Of a stretch of 64,000 nucleotides of DNA, positions 54,760-64,000 are shown piece after piece. The DNA comes from Anisus vortex (taxonomy: Eukaryota; Mollusca; Gastropoda; Planorbidae). The notes beneath the pieces were generated by a model, which saw only the letters and a program-made list of their open reading frames with translations, was not told the origin of the DNA and made no database searches. A program made the position numbers and the translations under genes. The stretch spans positions 4,657,201 to 4,721,200 of the forward strand of contig OX421494.1 of assembly GCA_949126835.1 (NCBI GenBank), written 5' to 3'. Each line of letters opens with the position of its first letter. Within the stretch, counting starts at the first letter, position 1.

Positions 54760-54870
54760 GTGTCCTACTTATCCTTTCTTATCTTATATGTCATAGACTC
54801 TCCTTCGACAGAGACGATTTTGGCAGCCTTCGTTATTATATTTAGTAGATCGAGACTAGTCTTACTTTTT
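54760..54870 (-). mobile_element. LINE family C, degraded 3' end
   Basis: 'cttatcttatatgtcataga' then 'ctccttcgacagagacgatt' and 'gagactagtcttac', recognisable against other family C ends. Confidence 0.5.
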
Positions 54871-54894
54871 AATAAGTGGTATCTTCTAGACATG

Positions 54895-55078
54895 GAGCGC
54901 GGTGGCCAGCTGGCAGCGCGCTTCTCTGCTGTACCGAAGGTCCCTTATTCGAATCCTGGTGGAAGCCAGCGAAACACCAGTTTCTTTGACCATGGCATAC
55001 TAGGGAATTGTGGGACCATTAGAATGCCCATCTATATTTACTTTACCCCGACAAAGGTCATATATAATGTATCTTAAA
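54895..55078 (+). mobile_element. SINE-A, rearranged: 5' half plus inverted 3' half
   Basis: 54897-54967 is a plus-oriented head (A-box 'tggccagctgg', B-box 'cttattcgaatcctgg'). 54968-55070 is minus-oriented body ('caccagtttctttgaccatg', 'tttactttaccccgacaaag'). Confidence 0.75.
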
Positions 55079-55135
55079 GAGAAAAAAATATATGTAATAT
55101 AAATGAACATTCGATTAAACAGTTTACACACATTG

Positions 55136-55522
55136 TACATAGACATACAGGCTGTCTATGTAGACATACAGGCTGTCTATGTAGACATACAGGCTGTCTA
55201 TGTAGACATACAGGCTGTCTATGTAGACATACAGGCTGTCTATGTAGACATACAGGCTGTCTATGTAGACATACAGGCTGTCTATGTAGACAAACAGGCT
55301 GTCTATGAAGACATACAGGCTGTCTATGTAGGCATACAGGCTGTCTATGTAGACATACAGGCTGTCTACGTAGATATACAGGCTGTCTATGTAGACATAC
55401 AGGCTGTCAATGTAGACATACAGGCTGTCTATGTAGACATACAGGCTGTCAATGTAGACATACAGGCTGTCTATGTAGACATACAGGCTGTCTATGTAGA
55501 CATACAGGCTGTCTATGTAAAG
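55136..55522 (+). repeat. 21-bp minisatellite, 18 copies
   Basis: Unit 'gacatacaggctgtctatgta'. The length is a multiple of three, so the frame stays open as 18 repeats of a VDIQAVY-like heptad; variants include VDKQAVY, EDIQAVY and VDIQAVN. The open frame is a consequence of the period; no gene context supports a protein. Confidence 0.95.
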
Positions 55523-55562
55523 TAAGAAAAGTATCCCGTCGTAACAAATTGATCCATACGCT
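55518..55562 (-). mobile_element. SINE-A 3' end
   Basis: 'gtaaagtaagaaaagtatcc' and 'cgtcgtaacaaattgatcca' match the minus-strand 3' end of SINE-A. The 21-bp array sits between this piece and the one at 54895. Confidence 0.7.
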
Positions 55563-55664
55563 AAAAAAAAAGGTTCAGCTTTCGAGTGTGTCTTTTGGGA
55601 TTTAATTAGTTATGCGATTAAGGAAATGCTTTCTTCTTTATCCCATATGCATACAAGTAATTAT

Positions 55665-55860
55665 TATTTTTTTCCGAATGGCATTCGGGTGTGGAAAAGG
55701 GTTGCCTGAACAAACCAGGAAAACCAGTAATTTAACATCATTTTAAGATACTGATCAAAATGCAAGACTAGACTCAGACCACGGATGAGCGTAGGACGCA
55801 ATAAACTTCTTTTATAGAAGGAGCGTCTGTAATAATAATATATAAGATAAGAAAGAATAA
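55665..55860 (+). mobile_element. LINE family C, 3' end fragment
   Basis: Plus strand: 'gggttgcctgaacaaaccag', 'atgcaagactagactcagac', 'gatgagcgtaggacgcaata', 'agaaggagcgtctgtaataa', then AT-rich tail with 'ataagataag'. The only plus-oriented copy. Confidence 0.75.
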
Positions 55861-55861
55861 A

Positions 55862-57500
55862 ACTTTTTCCAAAATGCTTTAAATATTTTTTTCTTTTCTT
55901 GCTTTCTTTGTGTAAGTTTATATGTAATGGGGAAAATTGTAACAGTTAAAGTTACCTTAAAAAAAATCTTCGAAACTGTTATTACGAACTGTTATTATTG
56001 TAAATGACCCACTTTAGTTTCGCTGGCGGCTTGACTAGTAGGTGTCTAGTGTTGCCAACTCTACATTGTTAAAAATTCACTAAGTTGGCGGCGCCGAGAT
56101 GACGTTGCGGAAAGGAGGGGGGAGGGGGAGAATTATTGTCCCTTCCTCTCCTCTCTTACCTGCTTTACATCCGGTTAGGATATTCTATTAAGCCGCCATT
56201 GTTTTGAGAAGCGTGCAAGATAGCGGGAAATCTATAGGCGGTCTTGTCAGCACCCAATTTACACTGACGTACCGGCAAACTGGACAGCGGTCACTTCGGT
56301 CCACCTCCATTCAGAACTGCGACGATAACCAACAGGGGGGCGTCTATTTATTTATTTTTTTGTGGTGTTTTGTCCAGCCCTTGTCCGCGTGCGGTCAGTT
56401 GTCCAGGGCGTGATGTCAACAGTTGTATAGTGGACAGGAGGGTACATAAAACCTCCCCACCCCCCACCCCCGTCGTGTATCATATTAACTGACCAGTAGG
56501 TGGGCCAAACTTCACGGCAGCGTTGTTTATTGCGCTAACCTAATCAGTGTCACCGGCTGCGTACCAAGTCCGAAAGGTCACTTGACCCCTGGTCAGCTGA
56601 TGAAGTCAGGCAGTCTTCCCTAAAAGTTGATTACGTGCAATGACAGAGAAGGAATCGAGCGAGAAGGAGCGAGAGAGGCGGAAGAGGGAAGACACAAGAG
56701 GCCAGAAAATAAAATGCCACTTATTCCCAAGGGACATCATCAAAAGACAAAATTTCTCAGAAAATTAACGTAATCGAGTTATCGAAACTTCTCGCCCGGG
56801 GGGACTGGGGACGGGGCGAGATAGGGGTGCCTCGGGGAGTAAATCAATAAACGTCTTGGGATTATTTAGTTCTGGTCGAGTTCTGGTTAGACAAATCAGG
56901 GTGTCAGGTTTCTGCTTTCATCAACTGACGGACGCGATCAGTTTGTAATCTTTGTCCAGGATCTGAACGTCACACTGGCCAGGCATAACAGAGGAACTAA
57001 ATGATGTCATCTCAAAGACTCTTAGCGTTGTTATTAACTAGCTGGTGCGAGATTGTGACACTCGCGTGTTGTTAACTTGGTTGATATTTTGGGTTATTAA
57101 ACTTACAAATTCAACGTTGTCCCAAAAAGTGTAAATTTCTTATTCGTTTTCAATGATATATAACAACTAAAAGGAACGATAATCATGTACGAAAGAATGT
57201 CAACCGAATATAAATGTTTGGGTCATTTGACAGATGGCCTGATTGACTAATTGATTTCCAACCACGTTTTGGCAGAGTGATTAAAAAATATAATATCTGA
57301 TACTTCTAGCTAGATTGGTATTTTCTAAGGTTTTTTTTTACTTTCTTTGTGCCCTTAAAAAGGGGGGAGGGGCGGAACTCGTTTTATTCTATACCCGATT
57401 CTTCATAAAATGTCACCAACTTAAAAAAAAAAAATTACATTGTTGATATAAGTAAATGAAATATAAACCTATCTAGAACTTGATGAAACCAAAGACAGCT
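55862..57500. other. intergenic, no gene seen
   Basis: Higher GC than average around 56100-56850. The block 'cacccaatttacactgacgt' at about 56250 also occurs at about 50566, a possible small repeat. Confidence 0.35.
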
Positions 57501-57504
57501 TGTT

Positions 57505-57775
57505 TTAATATTTCTGCCATTTGATGAATCGAATGACTTCTTTACGGAATTCCCTTTTGCACTGTGCACTTCCGTTTTATTTAATCGCTATGATTTTCTG
57601 AATGAAAAATTAAAATCAAAATCGAAAGTTGTATACATCGGAAACATTTAGGCAAACGTAGGAGCGTAGAAGTAATTTTAGACAGCCTTATTGGTTGCGC
57701 ACGGAAAAAGAACTTATAAGCTCTAAAAATAGAGGAAGTGGACCATCTTATTATAGTTTTTGGTGAAACCAGTAT
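57505..57775 (+). repeat. dispersed repeat R2, copy 2
   Basis: Homologous to 6700-7140 ('tatttctgccatttgatgaa', 'cgaaagttgtatacatcgga', 'ggaccatcttattatag'). Confidence 0.6.
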
Positions 57776-57789
57776 CACAATAACAACAA

Positions 57790-57935
57790 CAAAAGACCGT
57801 TGTGGCCAAGTCGCAGCGCGCTTGGATATTGCCGTAATGAAGTTCGGATTCCGTGTGTCCCTATGTCTACCCAGCTCTGATAAATACCTCACATTATTTG
57901 GGATCAACTAACAGCTGAGTTTTACTACCGGAGAC
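57790..57935 (+). mobile_element. SINE-A, partial
   Basis: A-box 'tggccaagtcg', damaged B-box 'agttcggattccg', body 'gtctacccagctctgata'. It stops where the hAT element begins. Confidence 0.7.
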
Positions 57936-59329
57936 ACAATTTACCAGTACATGGGTCGCCACCGTTTTGCTAATAGTGTGCCGAACTAGAATTCCTAAAT
58001 CATTCAGCGTGCCAACAGTCTAAAAGTCAACCTGCTTTGTTATTTCTTTTCTTTTCAATGAATTTTAAAAGAGAAAATTTAACTGCGTAGCAAGACCAAG
58101 ACCAAAAAAAAAATGACATTTTTTTTTTTAAATCGTTAAGTGTTGTTGTTTTTTTAACTTGTTTGTGATTATCATCCTTTTTATTTGCATTTACATTATT
58201 TATATTATTTAACTTTCACATTTAATTTATGTTAATCAATATCATTTGGTTGTCAAGATAAGGATCTAGATACTTAAAACATTAAAATATTAATTATACT
58301 TTTTTACCCAGTTAACTGAGTATTGTTTCAATTATTTGTATCTATAGATATTCTGGTTATAGTCATGTTAAGCGGAATCGATGCGTAGTAATCATACAAA
58401 ACGGGTAGTTTTGTAATGTTTAAGAATGTGCATATAAATTCTTCAGTCATATAGTTATATAATTTTCAATACTTTTTACAGTTAGATCATTATAAAGTTA
58501 TAGGTTGTATGTTATTTAGACTTTCCAAAAAATAAAAAATAAACAGTTTATTAGAAGTATTATCGCAAATAAAACGACTTAATTATCTCCCTTTAATTAA
58601 AATGTTTCAAAATTGAATTCAATAGTGATGCCAAACAAGTTATGTTTTGTAATATTATAACAAATATTACTGACTAATTATTATTTCTTTATATAAATAT
58701 AGCATTATGATATTTATTACAAGATATAATTATTATAGGTTTAAAATCAAAATAACAATAATAATAATTAAAATTTAAAATAACAGTTGGAAATGCAAAT
58801 TTCCTGCATTTATTGTTTGTCCCTTAAATGAGTTTATCTTTTAAACTTTAATAATGACAGCAATTACTGAACATAATGCTATTGAATAAGTCCCTTATAT
58901 TTATTAAATTTATTTAATACTTATTTTATGTTAAATTATAGAGGATGAGAGTAAAAACTCTTTTAAATGTAATTAGTCTGTAAAAATTAATGAGCGCCTT
59001 GTCTTGACTGCTCTTCGATAACTTATAATGTCAGATACATATTTTAGTAATTTCTGAGTAGTGAAGTGGAAGTGACATCTTTGAATGCTTAAAACAGCTT
59101 TCATGTGCAAGAAGTACAGTTCACAAGTGTGAGTTGAACCAAAATCTGAAAGTAGAGCGAATACCGAGCAGTTGAGAATAGCAGATGACTTTCCTAATCA
59201 GCTTACTTTCAGATTTTTCCGCAATTTTTGCACGTTTTGATGCCCATTTTTTTTTAGATGTTAAAAATTCAACTTGCTGCATTTCTAGATCGCCAGTATC
59301 CTTCCACTTTAAATAAAAACATTATTTCT

Positions 59330-60040
59330 ATTAATAATAATAATAATAGTGCTTGTATAGCGCATATTCCGTTGATGACAGTACTATGCGCTGACGACAA
59401 CTACAGAATACAGTCAACGAACAACAGATGAAAATGTATTTATGTACACGCGAATAATAATATTGATATTGAAATAGGTGAGTTAGGGCTCTGGTGAAGC
59501 TGTAGTGGGGGGGGGGGGATTCTAGGCGGACGGTCCCGCGTAGGAGAATGCACGTTGGCCAGTGGACACTAGCCTCGCACAAGGGATCCGCAGTCAGTGC
59601 GTCATAAGCCGAGCGAGTGGACGGGATTGGGTGTAGGGCTCAAAACAGGAGCGAAGGTAATTCGGGGCAGAGTCATTCAGGAACTTGTAGTAGAGAGATG
59701 CCAGCTTATATGATATCCGGTTGTTGATGGGTAGCCAGTGCATAGTTCGGAGCAGAGGAGTGATACTATTTGACTTCTTCTTCTTGGGGACTGATCGGGC
59801 AGCGCAGTTCTGGATACGTTAAAGGCCCTGGAGGGAGGAGGCCGAGAGACCAGCCAAGAGCGAATTGCAATAATCCAAGCGGGAGAAGAGGAGACAGATG
59901 ACAAGCTTAACACAAGCTTCCTGTGAGAGATAGCGACGGATGGCGGCAATACGACACATGTGGAAGAAGCAGATTTTGGTGAGGAGGGAGATGTTGGGCT
60001 GCATGGACAACGTGGAGTCCATAACGACGCCAAGAAGGTT
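59330..60040 (-). mobile_element. L2-like LINE 3' end nested in hAT copy B
   Basis: Minus strand: NLLGVVMDSTLSMQPNISLL, LLFSRLDYCNSLLAGLSASS, LQRIQNCAAR, then after a frameshift MHWLPINNRISYKLASLYYK, ending in a (TAATAA)n tail at 59333-59347. Related to, but distinct from, the LINE at 2153. Confidence 0.8.
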
Positions 60041-60168
60041 GTAGTAAGATCAAGCCAGTTATGCTTGATGAGGCATCAAAAAATTAGTCCTTGAATTTGA
60101 AAACCTTGCCTTTGTTTAGAAAAGTCCGCTTTGAATGCTTCGACGTACTTCTGAAAAAGCCCAACTAT

Positions 60169-60480
60169 CTATTTCAATGTATGCCTTAATAAAGGGAAGT
60201 ACATGTAATTAAATATTTTGAAATTGATTTCATTCAAGATATAAGGAAATCCATTCCAGTGGTTTAACAATTCAAGTGCTGTTTGACCCCGTCCTTGTAA
60301 ATGCAACAACAACTCACTAAAATGTATTACTATGTCATTCAGAAACATTGGCTTCAACTGTCGATTTTTCTTATTCAGAACCAGAATTATTTTTTTTTCC
60401 AGCAATAAAAAACACCTATCAACGATTTCTTGCGTGCCAATGAAAATCGCTCTGCGTGTCAATTTTGGCACGCGTGCCTT
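60169..60480 (-). pseudogene. possible hAT transposase fragment
   Basis: The minus-strand frame includes MFLNDIVIHFSELLLHLQGR and a following hydrophilic helix-rich stretch, loosely like the LNxxLQG region of hAT transposases. The homologous segment of copy A (34200-34340) shows the same phrases with breaks. No catalytic residues can be assigned. Confidence 0.4.
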
Positions 60481-60509
60481 AGGATGCCGACCTCTGCCCT
60501 GGTAGAAAC

Positions 60510-60825
60510 GTGTAACTCCTACTTCATTGTCAGCTTGGACCAACTTGGATCGCAATGGATACTTTACTTTAATTGAAACAAAAAGATTAGTCTATATCAA
60601 GTTAAAGTTAAAATTGAATTGATAAGATTTATACAAATTTACTTTTCAGAATAATTAAATGTATGAGCCACTCAAATTTGCTTCTTTCTATGTTGCCAGG
60701 AATACTTTCTGATTGTGTGGTCAAGAAGATACAAGTGTATATGAGAGATAAAATTTCTGGAATATCTGATTATATCTGTGAGTTATCTGTGAGAACTCTG
60801 TGAGTTCGTTTTGCGGCTAAACGAC
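60510..60825. other. intergenic
   Basis: Nothing recognised. Confidence 0.3.
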
Positions 60826-60829
60826 CAAG

Positions 60830-61230
60830 ATGCTATTTATGTTATTTATGTTATTTATGCAATTTATGCTATCTATGCTATTTATGCTATTTATGCTATT
60901 TATGCTATTTATGCTATTTATGCTATTTATACTATTTATGCTATTTATACTATTTATGCTATTTATGCTATTTATGCTATTTATACTATTTATGCTATTT
61001 ATGCTATTTATGCTATTTATGCTATTTATGCTATTTATGCTATTTATGCTATTTATGCTATTTATGCTATTTATGCTATTTATGCTATTTATGCTATTTA
61101 TGCTATTTATGCTATGTATGCTATGTATGCTTTGTATGCTATTTACGCTATTTACGCTATTTACGCTATTTATGCTATTTATGCTATTTATGCTATTTAT
61201 GCTATTTATGCTATTTATGCTATTTATGCC
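60830..61230 (+). repeat. 9-bp minisatellite, about 44 copies
   Basis: Unit 'tatttatgc' with variants 'tatttatac', 'tatgtatgc' and 'tatttacgc' clustered near 60920-60990 and 61110-61165. Long open frames in several phases (AIY, LFM, NSI repeats) are artefacts of a stop-free 9-bp unit. Confidence 0.95.
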
Positions 61231-61231
61231 A

Positions 61232-62580
61232 CAGATCATACTTATGTCAACCAAGGGTCCGAGTCACTCCAAGTCCGTTTAGTGTTCCTAAAGGTCCACA
61301 ACCACCATCGTAAGCTTTGTATACAGTAACCGTTCTTCCCCAACATGTGCAGCTAGCGGTCCCTCTCGATTTCTTAACACACGACTCCCTTAGATGTTCA
61401 ATGTAAACTGTCCAGACCCCAGAATTTTTAACTGAAAGTCCTGAACATAGCTTTCGGAACAGCGTCCACGAAAATTTGATACCGGAGGACAAGATAAGAG
61501 GAACCCGATGGGAATCCGGAACAATCGGGACGGAAATAGGAGCCGACATAAAGTAAGAGTAATGGTCACTTCAATTTTCACGGTTTCACGTTAAATTTTA
61601 TAGTCAGTGGTCATTCCAAAAAAAAAAGTACAGTGGTCAAAATTGGGGGCACTGACAGACAAATGAGATCACTGGAGAGTTGGGTGCAGAATTGGCGAGG
61701 GGTCGTGGGGTGGGGCGCCCAGGGGGTGGGGAGTGGAAATGACCAGTGTTTATGATTGCAGGGCTAGCAGAGTCTGATGATAATTTTCAAGGCGAAATCT
61801 TGGACGGATCTTCCATGGTCATCAGTGGGCGCGCTGACCAAAATGCGATGGCCCGCATCGCGGTCTGCAAAAAAAGGCGTTAAGCCGTTAAAATAGCGGC
61901 GTTAAAATGAATGGGCAGTTAAATCTCCAGGGGTGATGGAGAAATCGTAGTGGACGGAGTGTAAATTGAGATGTCGCTTGTAGGTCACTATCTCGCGCGG
62001 AGTGGGAAGTGGACAGTGGTCACTACGCTAATCATATCTTTTCTCTCTTTTTTTATTTTGTATTGTAAGGATTCTGCGTAGTTACTATTTTGGCGGGGGA
62101 CGACGGAGTCTCGGGCGTTTGAAAATTACACGTCTGCATTGTACGCCTGTAATAGGCTGTGTCTGGGGCGTGCAAAGGGGGGGGGGGCGTGTGGCGAGAT
62201 AGGGGGGAGGCGTCTAGCCTAAGCCTATTACTTGTCTGTCCGTCTGTCCGTCTGTCTGTTTCTACGTCTACGCCTGTCTGAGTATCTCTGAGTGTCTGTC
62301 TCAGTGTGACCTTCATATTTCTAAAATATTAAAGATCCACCGTTATTCATGCCCGACCGATAGTGTGAATACCGACATTTAAAAAAGGCAAGAACTTAAT
62401 TTATAAATTTTTGGTCCATAGAATTAGTGAACCTTCCAGAAAAACCAAGGACAGTGGCGTGGGACACTGGGGACCCCGTAAGCCCGGTGATGCCAATAGT
62501 TGTTTTTCCCTCCATTTTCTTCGATTTCTTTAGGCCAAGTATACGATGAAATAGTGTGGCTCTGAAAACGTCCAGACACC
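61232..62580. other. intergenic; GTCT-rich stretch near 62230-62300
   Basis: No gene. The phrase 'cagtggtca' recurs at about 61604, 61631 and 62013; a GTCTGTCC-type simple repeat lies at about 62230-62300. Confidence 0.35.
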
Positions 62581-62581
62581 T

Positions 62582-62830
62582 TAGTAAAGTAAAGTATCCC
62601 GTCGGACAAAATTGATCCATAGGTCCGGTGAAGCATCGTTCACCAGTTTCTGTGGCCATCGCATACTAGGTGATTGTGTGGCCAGTACTATGCACAGCCG
62701 CCTTTACTTTACCCTAACTGAAGTCAGGTACCCATCAGTGATGGGTAGACTCAGGGACACCCTCTGGAGCAACGATTCGAACCCAGAACCCTCGATACGC
62801 CGGTCGAACGCGCTGCCGCTCGGACACCGT
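62582..62830 (-). mobile_element. SINE-A, full-length copy
   Basis: Minus strand: A-box 'tgtccgagcgg', B-box 'gggttcgaatcg', body 'gagtctacccatcactgatg', 3' end 'gggatactttactttact', including the TTTAC-type tail. Confidence 0.88.
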
Positions 62831-62834
62831 TACT

Positions 62835-63025
62835 ACTAACAAATTACAAACATATATGAAGGGAACTTTACATGCATTATTGCTGTAAGACCGAAACAAG
62901 CATTTGAGATGCAGTAAAGTAACTAGAAAGGGTCATGCTTAACTAGAAGGTTTGGAACACTGTTCCTCAGAAATGGTTCTCTAGTGTTTTGCTACTAGGC
63001 CGTTGAATCAAAGTGTCTTAATCAG
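62835..63025. other. intergenic
   Basis: Nothing recognised. Confidence 0.3.
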
Positions 63026-63029
63026 ACCA

Positions 63030-63180
63030 ATTAGAGCAAAGACTATATAAGATCTACCGCTTGCTTTTATATTTCTATTTGATAGCTTGAAACATTTAGT
63101 TTTGATTTTTCCGATAGCACTAAGTCCTCTAGACTTAAGATTAAAATCGAAAGTTGTATACAGCGGAAGTCTTAGGAAAG
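63030..63180 (+). repeat. dispersed repeat R2, copy 3 (partial)
   Basis: 'aaaatcgaaagttgtatac' and 'agcggaagtctta' match copies 1 and 2. Confidence 0.55.
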
Positions 63181-63194
63181 TAATGTGAGACCCA

Positions 63195-63290
63195 ATGAGA
63201 AAACGCCCGGACCCTTTACCTGTAATCGAACTCGGAACCTTCGGTAATCCAGGCGAGCGCGCTATCGCTAGACCGCCTTGTCCAGTGGTT
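63195..63290 (-). mobile_element. tRNA-like SINE head, variant
   Basis: Minus strand: 'aaggcggtctagcgatagcg', 'cgctcgcctggattaccgaa', 'ggttccgagttcgattacag'. It resembles SINE-A with a divergent A-box, and stops after the B-box. Confidence 0.55.
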
Positions 63291-63294
63291 GCTT

Positions 63295-64000
63295 CAGACA
63301 CGGCAGAATTACTCGTCCACAAATTGTAATGAGAAGTTTTACCCCGGCATTCACACACACGCCTTTAACATACACACACAAACAATCGGGGAAGAACGCT
63401 AGTGATAATTATATATAATGAAAATGTCTAAAGATATTTTTAAAAATGTATACTAAAAATTGGACACTATAAAAAATATGATCGTAAACGTCCCACTGGT
63501 AGCCAACAGCAACCGGGCAGTCGTAACCTGCGCGTTACGAAAACAAAGAGAAAGAAATACAACTAAATTTTAAACACCCTGAATAATGAAATGACCCGAT
63601 GACCAGGAGCGTACTTCCTGACCACCACCCACTGTCCAGCTATTATAACCACCCGTGTCCATTTTCTTTTTTGGACCCCGTTTATTTATCCACGTGTGAG
63701 AACTCTAAAAAAAAAATGAAAACCGTTGCTAGCTCAGAAATTAACTCCCTTTAGCCCCCAACATGTAATGAGTCTCCTTCGTCCAACTTGAACAATTGGT
63801 CAGTTTTGGCCTATTAAAAAAAAAGGAAAAGAGAAAAAAAAATGCGGGGCTAAAAGTTCATCCAGTGGACCACGTACTGGGGCGTCCTTTTTTCTTTTTT
63901 ACGAGTGTAATCATAGAAAATTGCATTTAGGCACACACGGGGGAGATCCGGTAGCGTTCTTGCGATCTTTTATTAATAAAAAAATTTTTCTTTAATTCTA
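63295..64000. other. intergenic, no gene seen
   Basis: Only A/T runs and a few short GC-rich patches; nothing recognised up to the window edge. Confidence 0.35.

Larger units (their letters stand above)
57945..60501 (-). mobile_element. hAT family 3 (copy B)
   Basis: Ends 'cagtacatgggtcgccaccg' and 'ggatgccgacctctgccctg' are degraded family termini. 58480-59270 and 60060-60480 are homologous, in reverse, to 35290-36210 and 34200-35130 of copy A. A LINE is nested at 59330-60040. Flanking 8-mers do not match, so the ends have decayed or one is lost. Confidence 0.8.

Noticed and set aside
55103..55525. A 140-residue VDIQAVY-repeat protein
   Set aside because: The frame is open only because the repeat period is 21 bp; there is no gene context or start context, and SINE debris lies on both sides.
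60811..61329. Proteins made of AIY, LFM or NSI repeats
   Set aside because: Open in several frames on both strands of a 9-bp satellite, so they are artefacts.
1..64000. Endogenous virus or LTR retrotransposon
   Set aside because: No integrase, protease, capsid or LTR pair was recognised.

Overview
The window is nuclear DNA from an animal, most likely a heterobranch (pulmonate-type) gastropod. It is AT-rich and dense with decayed non-LTR retrotransposons, tRNA-derived SINEs and hAT transposons. Its only convincing host genes are five single-exon seven-transmembrane receptors resembling the gastropod candidate chemosensory receptors described from sea hare rhinophores and annotated in other sea slugs and snails. 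This is family recognition from memory; no database was searched, so the species is not fixed.

Layout. 1-7200: an L2/CR1-like LINE with one frameshift, a transposase remnant blown up by a 26-bp minisatellite, and LINE tails. 7202-8254: receptor 1 (minus strand). 10031-14991: a nested block in which a SINE is split by a 5'-inverted RTE-type LINE, itself split by a hAT element with a perfect 8-bp target duplication. 15124-16230 and 22770-23876: receptors 2 and 3 (minus), a recent duplicate pair of about 92% protein identity, separated by a MITE, a 2.3-kb hAT element and two SINEs. 25793-27592: a SINE, a hAT end and an RNase H-bearing LINE. 27844-28998: receptor 4 (minus). 30975-42359: SINEs, LINE fragments and a 4-kb hAT element containing further insertions. 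43103-44209: receptor 5 (plus). 44240-64000: no host gene recognised, only TE fragments, MITEs, several minisatellites and G- or C-rich low-complexity DNA.

The receptors form a loose array spread over about 37 kb, each in its own transcription unit, with transposons filling the 4-14 kb gaps. They share a TM1-TM2 block, an ERC motif in place of DRY and a proline-less NPxxY, and appear to lack the usual TM3-ECL2 disulfide. Receptors 2 and 3 also share homologous 5' flank about 0.8-1.2 kb upstream at the same distance from the start codon, and a stretch of about 245 bp that is nearly identical at the nucleotide level, which suggests gene conversion.

The transposons are informative about history: exact target-site duplications let several insertions be ordered, one LINE shows a twin-priming inversion, one SINE body carries two unrelated tails, and one minisatellite can be seen to have grown out of a transposase gene. 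All start codons were checked as ATG; starts based on other codons were moved to the first conserved ATG.
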